A DNA stretch of 64,000 nucleotides from JAWKSY01 sp041402125 (GTDB taxonomy: Bacteria > Planctomycetota > GCA-002687715 > DRQF01). Where the stretch lies: contig JAWKSY010000007.1 in assembly GCA_041402125.1 (NCBI GenBank), positions 1-64,000 of the forward strand. Direction: 5' to 3'. The notes beneath the pieces were generated by a model that saw only the letters and a list, made by a program, of their open reading frames with translations, made no database searches and was not told the origin of the DNA. A program made the translations under genes and the position numbers. Shown piece after piece: positions 51,429 to 60,122 of the stretch (position 1 is the first letter of the stretch; every line of letters starts with the position of its first letter).

Positions 51429-51467
51429 CGAAGGCGCCGGTGATCCCGAGGATCACCGGCGCCTTCG
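51429..51467. terminator. Bidirectional terminator between SDR and acyl-CoA dehydrogenase
   Basis: 17-bp perfect stem (51429-51445 with 51451-51467), CCGAG loop, AAA on the left and TTT shortly after on the right. Confidence 0.85.
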
Positions 51468-51494
51468 TCGTTTCGAGGCCGTCCGCGGAGGAGA

Positions 51495-52709
51495 TCAGTC
51501 CTCGTGGATCGCCTGGTTCTCGTGGGGGATGAAGTCGTTCAGGTGCGAGAGGCCCTCGGCCTTCAGCACGCTGCGCGCGACGACGAGGCGCTGCACCTGG
51601 TTGGTGCCCTCGTAGATCTGGGTGATCTTGGCGTCGCGCATGTACTTCTCGATGGGGTAGTCCTTCATGTAGCCGTAGCCGCCGAAGATCTGGACGGCGT
51701 CGGTGGTGACCTCCATCGCGACGTCGGTGGCGAAGAGCTTCGCCTGCGCCGCCATCCGGGTCGTGTTCTCCATGCCCTGGTCGAGCATGCGCGCCGCGGT
51801 GTAGACGAGCTGGCGCGCCGCCTCGGTCTTCGAGGCCATGTCGGCGAGCATCTGCTGCACCATCTGGAAGGCGCCGATGACCTTGCCGAACTGCTGGCGT
51901 CGCGTCGCGTAGACGGTCGCGAGGTCGAGCGCGCCCTGCGCGCAGCCCACGCCCTGCGCCGCCACCGAGGGGCGGGCGCGGTCGAGGGTCAGCATGGCGT
52001 GCTTGAAGCCGTGGCCGGGCTCGCCGCCGAGCAGGCGGTCGGTGCCGACGACGACGCCGTCGAAGACGGTCTCGACGACCGGCACCGCGCGGATGCCCAT
52101 CTTGTCCTCGACCTTGCCGATCGAGAATCCGTCCATCGTCTTGTCGACGATGAAGGCCGAGATGCGCTTCGCCTTGGCGGAGGGGTCGCTGACGGCGAAG
52201 ACGGTGTAGGTGTCGGCCGCGCCGCCGTTGGTCGTCCACTTCTTCTCGCCGTGGATCGTCCAGTTGCCGTCGCCCTGCGGCAGCGCCCGGACGCGCAGGC
52301 CCTGCGCGTCGGAGCCGGCGACCTTCTCGCTGAGGCAGAAGGCCATGAGGCGCTCGCCCTTGGCGACGCCGGGCAGGAAGCGCTTCTTCTGCTCCTCGGT
52401 GCCGCCGACCAGGATCGGGACGGAGCCGAGAGCGTTCACCGCGTAGAGGACGCCGATCGCGGGATCGGCCTTCGAGAGCTCCTCGACGATGATGCAGAGA
52501 TCGAGGTTCGGCTCGTCACCGGCCTCGCCGCCGTACTCCTTCGGGATCCAGGCGCCCATGAGTCCGGCGCCGGCGAGGGCGTCGCGGATCTCCCAGGGGT
52601 ACGTCTGGAGCTCGTCGTACTTGCGAGCGAGGGGGCGGAGGGTCGTCTCGGCGACCTCGCGGGCGCGGGCGCGCCACTCGGCGTTCTCGGGGGTGTCCAG
52701 GGCCGACAT
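51495..52709 (-). CDS. Acyl-CoA dehydrogenase
   Basis: 404 residues. FAD-dependent alpha,beta-dehydrogenation of acyl-CoA, electrons to ETF. MAFCLSEKVAGSDAQGL, WTIHGEKKWTTNGGAAD, FGKVIGAFQMVQQMLADM, QIFGGYGYMKDYPIEKYMRDAKITQIYEGTNQVQR with the catalytic Glu in YEGT. Full length. Opposite to the thioesterase/SDR genes across the terminator. Confidence 0.95.
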   Translation of the reverse strand: MSALDTPENAEWRARAREVAETTLRPLARKYDELQTYPWEIRDALAGAGLMGAWIPKEYGGEAGDEPNLDLCIIVEELSKADPAIGVLYAVNALGSVPILVGGTEEQKKRFLPGVAKGERLMAFCLSEKVAGSDAQGLRVRALPQGDGNWTIHGEKKWTTNGGAADTYTVFAVSDPSAKAKRISAFIVDKTMDGFSIGKVEDKMGIRAVPVVETVFDGVVVGTDRLLGGEPGHGFKHAMLTLDRARPSVAAQGVGCAQGALDLATVYATRRQQFGKVIGAFQMVQQMLADMASKTEAARQLVYTAARMLDQGMENTTRMAAQAKLFATDVAMEVTTDAVQIFGGYGYMKDYPIEKYMRDAKITQIYEGTNQVQRLVVARSVLKAEGLSHLNDFIPHENQAIHED

Positions 52710-52900
52710 CCTCGTTCTCCTCGTGAGGGGTTGGGTTGCGCCGCGCGACGGTCGCGGTGGGCGCTCCCGCGGCGATCCGCCCCCGGGATGGGGCGGGTCG
52801 GGGCGCGAGGCCGGCCGCGGCGGGGCGACGGGTGACGAGGCGATTCTATGGTGGCGCGGGGAAGGGCGAAAGGACGGCGGCGGGGCGTCCCCAATGAAGA

Positions 52901-52930
52901 GGGGGGCCGGGGCTTGCGCCCCGACCCCCC
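52901..52930 (-). terminator. Hairpin terminator for the 804-residue secreted protein gene
   Basis: 13-bp stem with one mismatch (52901-52913 with 52918-52930), TTGC loop, followed on the minus strand by TCTTCATT. Confidence 0.6.
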
Positions 52931-52975
52931 TCCGGACCCGACGACCCGGAGGTCGTCAGGCGGACTCGCGAACGA

Positions 52976-55390
52976 TCACGGAATGAACCACTGACCGAGA
53001 CCGAGGTCCAGATACGACAGGCCCATCGGGAAGACGACGGACGGGTCGACGCCGGTGGGCGCCGTCTCGCCGATCGACTCGTTCGTGGCCGGCGACACGT
53101 AGATGGACTGCTGGGCCATCGTTCCCGTGCCGAGGCCGTTCGAAAAGTCGACGTCCGCTCCAACGCCGCCGGTGAGGGCGTCACCGTCGGTCACACCGAA
53201 GGTGAAGCCCGCGGCACCCGGGAAGGGACCGCCGGTGTAGTTCGAGTAATCGAACGTGACCATGCCGAGGCCGTCGAAGGTGCAGGTCCAGCCGCCGAGG
53301 GGAGCGATGGTGCCCCACTCGTTCTGGTTCGAGAACGCGACGGTCGTCGCGCCGGTCATGACGTCCTCGATGACCTGGTAGACGCCGGTCGAACCGCTGT
53401 TGAGGTCGGTCCAGAGGGGCGAGCAGCCAGGCGTCGTGATCGCGGTTCCGCCGGTGAAGTTGAAGCCGGCGAACATGTCCGCGGTCGTGTTGGTGAAGCT
53501 GCCCTGGCTCTGGGTGAAGGTGATGTCACCGTTCGAACCCACGAAGAGCTGGGTCTGCGGCACGCCGTACCACGGGATCACGTTCGTGAGCGCGAGGCCC
53601 ACGGACGAGTCGTCCGTCTCGGTCAGCGTGGTCATGATCGTCGACGGCGAGGCCACGAGGACGCTCGTCGTCAGGATCGCGCCGGTCGAGAAGGTGAACT
53701 GCACGGTCAGGGTGCCGGAGGTGCCCATCGGGAACACCGGCGTGATGATCTCGAGCGCCTGCATGTCGCGGTGAGCGGTGCCCGCGCCCGAGCCGGGGAG
53801 GACGAAGATTCCGGGAACGCCGGCGCCCGCGAGGGTGCCGCTCGTGTCACGGATACCGACGACGAAGCCCTGGAGGTTGAGGCCGGCCGGGTCGAAGACC
53901 ACGGTCGGGACGCCCATCGGGTCGGGACCCATGGCGTCGAGGAGCTGCTGCCACGAACCGGAGACGACCTCGAGGGTGCCGCCCGCGTCCGAGATGGTCG
54001 CCAGCGGGGCGCCGGTCATCGGGTTCACGAAGAAACCGACGTCCTCGGCCTGCGGGGAACCATCCGGGATCGCGACGTAGCCCGAATCACCCGACACCAT
54101 GACGGGCGGGTTCGGGAGGAACTGGATCGAGTGGCCGTTCCAGTTGCGGTCGGCGTTGTTGTAGCCACGAGCCGAGCCGGCGCTGTCCCAACCGTTGAGG
54201 ATCGGGAAGGTCGCACCCTCGGGGTTGCGGCTGTGCTCCTCGAGCTGACCCTCGCCGACGCCGGCGATGGCGACCTGGTTGAGGTCGGTCTCGACCGGCG
54301 TGACCATGATGGCCGCGCCGCCGGGGCCGTGACCGCGAGCGCCGGTGCCGTAGTGGTTGGCGGTGGCGGCCTCGTTGTCGACCAGGATGGTGTGGTTGAT
54401 GCCGAACTGGCCCTCGTTGGGGTTGCCGCCCACGCCGTCGTTCAGCTCGAGCGAGATGTTGTAGAGGTTGCCGTTGTCGGTGCTGCCGAAGTGGGCCATG
54501 TTGCCGCCGTAGGTCGGGTCACCCCAGGTCGCGACGACCGAGGTGGCGATCTGCTGGTAGCCGATGACCTGCGGGCTCCAGTCCGCGTTGTGCGGGGCGA
54601 TGAAGGGCTCCGCGTTGACGAGGCTGACGAAGTCGGCGAGGAAGCCGGAAGCGTTCACCGTGGTGAGGCCGCCGAAGTTCGCGTAGCCGTTGCCGTTCAG
54701 CCAGACGCTCGGGTACTGGACGCCGTGGAAGTCGAAGGTGTAGCCCGGGGTGAAGGGCGCCTCGGCCGAGCCGTCATCGCCGACGTTGGCGACGGCGGTG
54801 AGGCCGATCAGCAGGTTGATGCTGGCGGCGGAGGTGTTGTCGAGGAAGAAGGGGCCGTTGGTGGGCTCGCGGACGATCGCCTGCGTGCCGAACTCCTGGC
54901 CGTTCAGCACCGTGTTGACGCTGTAGGCGAGGGTGAAGGTCGGCAGGATGCCCAGGGCGGCGTTGCCGTCGTTCGACGCGAAGAAGAGGTCGTTGACGCT
55001 GCCCGGGGCCGGGTTCAGACCGTCGCCGATGACCTGGACGTTCGTGATGACGGTCGCGCCGCCGACGAAGGTGCCGATGTCGAGCGAGTCCATGAGGTCC
55101 CAGGGCAGGATGCCCTGCGGGACGCCGGACTGGGCCGCCGCGCCCATCGGGGACACGAGCAGGGCCAGACCCGCGTTCGCGTTGGCGTTCGTGTTGATCT
55201 CGACCACGAGGGTGCCCGGCAGGGTCACCGTCACGTCGTGGTTGATGGGGTCGACGACGCCCGCGCTCACGCCGTTGATGGTGAGGGCGCCGTTGGGGGC
55301 GTCCGCGCACCACGCGGCCTGGGCGTTCGCGACGCCGGCGACCATGGTCAGGGCGAGAGCCGCGACCAGGAATTGGAAACCAGTCTTCAT
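52976..55390 (-). CDS. Large secreted protein of unknown function, NIDO-like region
   Basis: 804 residues. Signal peptide about 1-23 (MVAGVANAQ). Rich in Gly, Thr, Asn and Asp with few charges, as in surface or matrix proteins. Repeated segments of two types: a NIDO-like stretch (FTPGYTFDFHGVQYPSVWLN, GYANFGG) near 215-250, and another near 620-750 (VIPWYGVPQTQLFVGSNG, FSNQNEWGTIAP). The GYTFDFHG...NG.GYANFG pattern parallels FSFYGTSY...ENGLIKFG in the 40601-41869 protein. GGAGG 10 nt before ATG and a long structured leader. No enzyme motif. Confidence 0.8.
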   Translation of the reverse strand: MKTGFQFLVAALALTMVAGVANAQAAWCADAPNGALTINGVSAGVVDPINHDVTVTLPGTLVVEINTNANANAGLALLVSPMGAAAQSGVPQGILPWDLMDSLDIGTFVGGATVITNVQVIGDGLNPAPGSVNDLFFASNDGNAALGILPTFTLAYSVNTVLNGQEFGTQAIVREPTNGPFFLDNTSAASINLLIGLTAVANVGDDGSAEAPFTPGYTFDFHGVQYPSVWLNGNGYANFGGLTTVNASGFLADFVSLVNAEPFIAPHNADWSPQVIGYQQIATSVVATWGDPTYGGNMAHFGSTDNGNLYNISLELNDGVGGNPNEGQFGINHTILVDNEAATANHYGTGARGHGPGGAAIMVTPVETDLNQVAIAGVGEGQLEEHSRNPEGATFPILNGWDSAGSARGYNNADRNWNGHSIQFLPNPPVMVSGDSGYVAIPDGSPQAEDVGFFVNPMTGAPLATISDAGGTLEVVSGSWQQLLDAMGPDPMGVPTVVFDPAGLNLQGFVVGIRDTSGTLAGAGVPGIFVLPGSGAGTAHRDMQALEIITPVFPMGTSGTLTVQFTFSTGAILTTSVLVASPSTIMTTLTETDDSSVGLALTNVIPWYGVPQTQLFVGSNGDITFTQSQGSFTNTTADMFAGFNFTGGTAITTPGCSPLWTDLNSGSTGVYQVIEDVMTGATTVAFSNQNEWGTIAPLGGWTCTFDGLGMVTFDYSNYTGGPFPGAAGFTFGVTDGDALTGGVGADVDFSNGLGTGTMAQQSIYVSPATNESIGETAPTGVDPSVVFPMGLSYLDLGLGQWFIP

Positions 55391-55619
55391 TTCAGGAAGT
55401 CCTCCAGATGCACGAGAGGTGGAGCATTTGCTCCGACTCCGTCCTGCGGCACCGACCGCGAGACGAGCGGGTCACCCCGTGTGACGGGGGCATCCCGACG
55501 TGAACAGGTAAGGTCTGGCAAATGCTTCGGGGCCCGGCCGTCGCGAAACGACAGATCCCCGATGATCCCCGGGATTCGGCTGCCCGGGACGAATCCCGAG
55601 ACCCCGCGGACCAGTGGGT
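55391..55619 (-). promoter_or_regulatory. Structured 5' leader of the 804-residue secreted protein gene
   Basis: About 230 nt between the promoter and the start codon. Minus-strand segments AGCATTTGC (55526-55518) and GCAAATGCT (55431-55423) are perfectly complementary 87 nt apart. The second also lies in a local hairpin GGAGC-AAAT-GCTCC (55434-55421). The CTCCA that closes that hairpin can instead pair with TGGAG at the ribosome site (55401-55405). Mutually exclusive structures that free or hide the ribosome site are therefore possible. Confidence 0.4.
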
Positions 55620-55648
55620 TTTATACCGGTGTGTATCGAGACCGCCAA
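55620..55648 (-). promoter_or_regulatory. Sigma-70-like promoter
   Basis: On the minus strand TTGGCG (55648-55643), 17-nt spacer, TATAAA (55625-55620). Good -10 and spacing; transcript would read into the 52976-55390 gene with a ~225-nt leader. Confidence 0.55.
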
Positions 55649-55686
55649 TCAAAAGACATAATTCCGACGACCCTCGCCCGGCCGGA

Positions 55687-56328
55687 TCACGAGGGGTGAT
55701 CGCCCGGGGCCGAAGGGCCTTCGGAAATCGTCGTAAAAGCTTCCGCGACGGCGTCTTCCAGCTCGGCCCGGGAGGGCGCGCCGCCCGGCGCGAGGCGGGC
55801 GAGATCGGACATCGTCTCGCCGTCGAGGCCGCAGGGACGGAAGCCGCCCCAGCGGGCGGGATCGACCTCGCGATTCAGTCCGAAGCCGTGTCGGGTCACC
55901 CAGTTGCGGACTCCGACCCCCACCGACGCGATCTTGCGGGCCCCCACCCAGACCCCGGTCAGCCCCTCTCGCCGCGTCCCCTCGACCCCGAAGCGGGCGA
56001 CGGCCGCGATCAGGGCCGACTCGATCCGCCGGAGATGGAGGTGGAGATCCCGATCGCGACCCTCCAGCCGCCGGATCCAGTAGCCCACGAGCTGGCCGGG
56101 GCCGTGCCAGGTCAGGTCGCCGCCCCGGGGGACGCGGTGGACCGGCAGTCCGAGCGCGTCGAGATCCAGATCCCGGGGCGTCCCGCGACCGGCGGTGAGG
56201 ACGGAGGGGTGCTCGAGGAGGACGAGCGTGTCGGGGATGGCGTCGCGGGCGCGTTCCGCCGCGAGCTCGTCCTGCAAGGCGAGGCCTTCGCGGTAGTCGA
56301 GAAGCGGGATGCGTCGGATCTCGAGCAC
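55687..56328 (-). CDS. lipB: Octanoyl-ACP:protein N-octanoyltransferase
   Basis: 213 residues. Moves octanoate from ACP to the lipoyl domain. LEHPSVLTAGRGTP, RGGDLTWHGPGQLVGYWI, GARKIASVGVGV with the catalytic Lys (about 132) and FRPCGL with the nucleophilic Cys (about 166). Last gene of the lipA-to-lipB operon, 94 nt after lpdA. Adjacent lipA and E2 make it likely that lipoylation of this complex is co-regulated. Confidence 0.93.
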   Translation of the reverse strand: MLEIRRIPLLDYREGLALQDELAAERARDAIPDTLVLLEHPSVLTAGRGTPRDLDLDALGLPVHRVPRGGDLTWHGPGQLVGYWIRRLEGRDRDLHLHLRRIESALIAAVARFGVEGTRREGLTGVWVGARKIASVGVGVRNWVTRHGFGLNREVDPARWGGFRPCGLDGETMSDLARLAPGGAPSRAELEDAVAEAFTTISEGPSAPGDHPS

Positions 56329-56422
56329 GGCGCCTCCCGTTCTGGAGCGAGTCGGCGCGCGGCGGAGAGGATCTCCGCGCGCGCCGATCTTCGGGCGGGG
56401 CCGGAGCCGGCCCCGCCCCCGA

Positions 56423-57826
56423 TCAGGGGTTGAAGATGTGCACGGCGTGGCCGTGCACCGCCTCCGCCGCCTCCATGAGGCTCTCGCCCATCGTCGGGTG
56501 CGGGTGCACCGTCAGCGCGAGGTCCTCGGCGGTGAGCCCGGCCTCGATCGCGACCGCGGCCTCGCTGATGAGGTTGGAGGCCTCGTGCCCGATGATGTGG
56601 ACGCCGAGGATCCGATCGCTCGTCTTGTCGGCGACGATCTTCACGAAGCCCTCGGTCTCCCGCGTCGCGACGGCCTTGCCGAGCGCGGTGAAGGGGAAGT
56701 TGCCGATGCGGACCTCGTGGCCCGCCGCGACCGCCTGCTCCTCGGAGAGTCCGACGGTCGCGATCTCGGGCTCGGTGAAGACGGCGGACGGCATCGCGCG
56801 GACGTCGTAGCGCTCGTTGCGGCCCGCGATGACGGCGGCGGCGACGAGGCCCTCCTTCGAGGCCTTGTGCGCGAGGAGGGCTCCGCCGGCGACGTCGCCG
56901 ATCGCGAAGATGTGCGGGACCGAGGTCCGGAGCTGGTCGTCGACCCGCACGAATCCGCGCTCGCCGAGGGCCACCCCGACGCCTTCGAGGCCGAGGCCCT
57001 CGACGTTCGGGCGGCGCCCGATGCTGACGAGGATGCGATCGGCCGGGATCTTGATCCGCTTGCCCTTCTTGTCCTCGACCTCGACCTCGAGCTTCGACTT
57101 GCCCTTCGCGAAGCCCAGCGCCTTCGTCTCGACGTGCACGGTGATGCCGCGCTTCTTGAGCACGCGGGAGAGGGTCTTCACGACCGCCCCGTCGGTGCCG
57201 GGAAGCACCTGGGGCATCATCTCCACCACGGTCACCTTCGAGCCGAAGCGGCTCATGTACATGCCCATCTCGAGGCCGATGACGCCGCCGCCGATGACGA
57301 CGAGCTCCTCGGGGAGCTCGGTCAGGGCGAGCATGTGTCGGCTCGAGAGGACCTTCTCGCCGTCGAAGGGGAAGGGGGGGATCTCGGTCGAGCGCGATCC
57401 CGTCGCGATGACGGCCTGATCGAAGCCGAGCTTCGTCTCGCCCTTCTCGCCCTTGACCGCGAGCGTGTGGGCGTCGAGGAAGCGAGCCTCGCCGCGGACG
57501 ATCGTCACGCCGTTCTTCTCGACGAGGAAGCCGATGCCGTCGGTCAGTCGCTTGACGACGCCGTCCTTCCAGGTCTTGAGCTTGGCCATGTCGACGGTGG
57601 CGGGGCCGCCGCCCGAGATGCCGATGTCGGCCGCGGTCTCGAGGTGCTCCATCACCTTGGCCGCGCTGATGTAGGCCTTCGAGGGGATGCAGCCCCAGTT
57701 GAGGCAGACGCCGCCGAGGGCGCCCTTCTCGACGAGGGCCGTCTTGATCCCGAGCTGGCCGAGGCGGATCGCGGCGACGTAGCCGCCGGGTCCCGCCCCG
57801 ATCACGACCGCCTGGAAGCGCTCCAT
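56423..57826 (-). CDS. lpdA: Dihydrolipoyl dehydrogenase (E3)
   Basis: 467 residues, full length. FAD motif VVIGAGPGGYVAAIR (7-21), redox-active disulfide GGVCLNWGCIPSKA (Cys 41 and 46), NAD motif VVIGGGVIGLEMGMY, FAIGDVAGG, and the interface HPHPTMGE that completes the active site with His and Glu. Reoxidises dihydrolipoamide of the E2. 2 nt after the E2 gene. Confidence 0.97.
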   Translation of the reverse strand: MERFQAVVIGAGPGGYVAAIRLGQLGIKTALVEKGALGGVCLNWGCIPSKAYISAAKVMEHLETAADIGISGGGPATVDMAKLKTWKDGVVKRLTDGIGFLVEKNGVTIVRGEARFLDAHTLAVKGEKGETKLGFDQAVIATGSRSTEIPPFPFDGEKVLSSRHMLALTELPEELVVIGGGVIGLEMGMYMSRFGSKVTVVEMMPQVLPGTDGAVVKTLSRVLKKRGITVHVETKALGFAKGKSKLEVEVEDKKGKRIKIPADRILVSIGRRPNVEGLGLEGVGVALGERGFVRVDDQLRTSVPHIFAIGDVAGGALLAHKASKEGLVAAAVIAGRNERYDVRAMPSAVFTEPEIATVGLSEEQAVAAGHEVRIGNFPFTALGKAVATRETEGFVKIVADKTSDRILGVHIIGHEASNLISEAAVAIEAGLTAEDLALTVHPHPTMGESLMEAAEAVHGHAVHIFNP

Positions 57827-57828
57827 GA

Positions 57829-59124
57829 TCAGGCCTCCAGCAGGAGGTTGCGCGGATCGCCCAGCAGGCGCTTCATGGTGTTCATGAAGCGCGCCGCCTC
57901 ACCGCCGTCGATGACGCGGTGATCGAGGGTGATCGACAGGTACATCATCTTGCGCACGACGACGTCGCCGTTCATCACGACCGGACGGTCCTCCATGCGG
58001 TAGACGCCGAGGATCGCCACCTCGGGGTGGTTGATGATCGGCGTGGCGAAGAGGCCGCCGATCGAGCCGGCGCTCGTGACGGTGATCGTCGATCCCATCA
58101 TCTCGTCGCGCGTGATCGTGCCCTCGCGGCCGGCCTCGGAGAGGCGCGACAGCTCGTCGGCGATCTCGAAGACGCTGCGGCGACCCGCGTCGCGGATCAC
58201 CGGCACGACGAGACCCTTCTCGGTGTCGAGCGCGAAGCCGAGGTTGACGTCGCGGTAGGTCACGAGCTCGCCCTCGGCCTCGTCGAGGATCGAGTTGAGC
58301 GTCGGGTGGTGCCGCAGGGCGCCGCAGACGGCCTTCATGATGAAGGGCAGGTAGGTGAGCTTCGTGCCGCGCTTCTCGGCCAGCGGCTTCGCCGCGTTCC
58401 GGAGCTCGACGAGCGCCGTCATGTCCACCTCCTCCACGAGCGTGAAGTGAGGCGCGGTGAAGGCGCTGCGCACCATCTGGTCGCCGATCTTCTTCCGCAG
58501 GCCGCGGTAGGGGGTGATCGTCGTCTCCGAGGCCGCGCCGGTGGTCGGGCGGGTGATCGGCTGGGGCGCGCGAGCGGGGGCCGCGGCCGCCGCGGCGGCC
58601 GGAGCGGCGCCGCCCTCGGCGACGGCCCGGACGTCTTCCTTCGTCACGCGGCCGCGGGGGCCCGAGCCGGAGGCGGCCTCGAGGTCGACGCCCAGCTCGC
58701 GGGCGAGCTTCCGCGTGGCCGGAGCGGCGAGGACCGGTCCGCCCTCGGAGCGGGCCGCGGCCGGAGCGGCGGGGGCGGCGGGAGCGGCGGCCGGAGCCGG
58801 AGCCTTCGTCGCGGGCGCGGCCGGAGTCGGGGCGGGGGCCGGGGTCTCGGCCTTCGCCTCCGCCTTCGCCGGAGCGGCGGCGCCGCCGCCGTCGTCGATC
58901 ACGACGAGGACGTCGCCGACGGGAACGACCGCGCCCGCCTCGTGGGCGATCGAGGCGATCACGCCCGCGCGCGGGGAGGGGATCTCGACCGTCGCCTTGT
59001 CGGTCATCACCTCGACGAGGGGCTGGTCCTCCTCGACCGAGTCACCGACGGCGACCTTCCACTCGACGATCTCGCCTTCCGCGACGCCTTCGCCGAGATC
59101 CGGCAGTTTGAATTCCAGGGGCAC
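57829..59124 (-). CDS. Dihydrolipoyl acyltransferase (E2) of a 2-oxoacid dehydrogenase complex
   Basis: 431 residues. One lipoyl domain (1-75, lipoylated Lys 43 in MTDKATVEIP), an Ala/Pro linker, the subunit-binding domain (RKLARELGVDLEAASGSGPRGRVTKEDV, about 138-170), a second Ala/Pro linker, and the catalytic domain ending LSITLDHRVIDGGEAARFM with the active-site His. Subtype (pyruvate or branched chain) is not fixed by sequence alone. Start ATG 59122-59124. Confidence 0.95.
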   Translation of the reverse strand: MPLEFKLPDLGEGVAEGEIVEWKVAVGDSVEEDQPLVEVMTDKATVEIPSPRAGVIASIAHEAGAVVPVGDVLVVIDDGGGAAAPAKAEAKAETPAPAPTPAAPATKAPAPAAAPAAPAAPAAARSEGGPVLAAPATRKLARELGVDLEAASGSGPRGRVTKEDVRAVAEGGAAPAAAAAAAPARAPQPITRPTTGAASETTITPYRGLRKKIGDQMVRSAFTAPHFTLVEEVDMTALVELRNAAKPLAEKRGTKLTYLPFIMKAVCGALRHHPTLNSILDEAEGELVTYRDVNLGFALDTEKGLVVPVIRDAGRRSVFEIADELSRLSEAGREGTITRDEMMGSTITVTSAGSIGGLFATPIINHPEVAILGVYRMEDRPVVMNGDVVVRKMMYLSITLDHRVIDGGEAARFMNTMKRLLGDPRNLLLEA

Positions 59125-59146
59125 GTCTTCGTCCCTCTCCGCTGGG

Positions 59147-60100
59147 TCAGAAATCGAGGACCTGTTCGATCGCGCGCAGGACGCGCGCCACGTCGGGTCG
59201 GTAATTCTCTTCGAGTCGCATCGGGGCGGGGCCGTCCGGCGCCGCGACCCGGAGGACGGGGGCTTCGAGATACTCGATGGCCCGTTCGGCGACCAGGGCC
59301 GCGACCTCGGCCGCCACGCCGTGGCTCCGCGGTGCGTCCTGGAGGACGACGGCCCGTCCCGTGCGCGCGACCGAGGCGAGGAGCGTCTCCGCGTCGATCG
59401 GCGCGAGGCTGACGAGATCGAGCACCTCGATCGCGTGGGGCGCGGCCGCGTCCGCGGCGTCGAGCGCGGTGGCGACGGCGCCGCCGTAGGCGATCAGGGT
59501 GAGCTCCGTGCCCGAGCGCAGCACCCGGGCCGCGTCGAGCGCGATCCCGTCGTCCGCGGCGAGCGGGGCGCCCCCGTCGCGCGGCAGGAGCAGGGCGACC
59601 GGATCCCCGCCGTCGAGCGAGGCTTCGAGCAAGGCGCCCGGCGCGGTGGCGGCGGAGGCGCAGACCACCCGGAGTCCGGGCAGCGTGGTCAGCCAGCTCT
59701 CGGGCGTGGCGCCGAGGTCGGGGCCCGCGCCCGGGGCCGAGCCCTGCGGCACGAGGAGCGTCATCGGGGCGCTGAAGACCCCCGCGCTGCGGTAGCGCAG
59801 CGGCGCGAGATCGCGCGCGAGCGTCTCGAAGGCGCGGGCGATGCCGTCGCCGGCCGTGAGGTCGACGACCGGCCGACGGCCGGTCAGGGCGAGGCCGCGG
59901 GCGAGGCCGATGAGGGCGGCCTCGTCGTCCGGGCCCTCGATCACGCGGTCTCCGTCGAATCGCGCCGCGAGGCCGCGGGCGTGGGGCAGCTCGGCCAGGT
60001 GCGGGCCGCCGAGGAGGATCACGCGCTCGTCACCCTCGAGCGCGCGCTCGAGCGCGGAGCGGAGGGAGTCGGCGGGAAGCGTGGCGGCGGGGCGCGTCAT
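59147..60100 (-). CDS. Degenerate 2-oxoacid dehydrogenase E1 beta-like subunit
   Basis: 317 residues. Transketolase-like pyrimidine-binding domain (RVIEGPDDEAALIGLARGLALTGRRPV) and C-terminal domain (TELTLIAYGGAVATALDAAD, IEVLDLVSLAPIDAETLLAS) are recognisable. The conserved Glu-x-Gly-x-Gly-x-A stretch is altered to EGPDDEAALIGLA, and the GHSQS-type loop is replaced by PDLGATPESW. Thiamine-diphosphate activation may be lost. ATG 60098-60100 has GGAGGA 8 nt upstream; ATG 60142 would overlap the E1alpha-like gene. Confidence 0.8.
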   Translation of the reverse strand: MTRPAATLPADSLRSALERALEGDERVILLGGPHLAELPHARGLAARFDGDRVIEGPDDEAALIGLARGLALTGRRPVVDLTAGDGIARAFETLARDLAPLRYRSAGVFSAPMTLLVPQGSAPGAGPDLGATPESWLTTLPGLRVVCASAATAPGALLEASLDGGDPVALLLPRDGGAPLAADDGIALDAARVLRSGTELTLIAYGGAVATALDAADAAAPHAIEVLDLVSLAPIDAETLLASVARTGRAVVLQDAPRSHGVAAEVAALVAERAIEYLEAPVLRVAAPDGPAPMRLEENYRPDVARVLRAIEQVLDF

Positions 60101-60122
60101 CGGGACCAGTCCTCCGGCGTGA

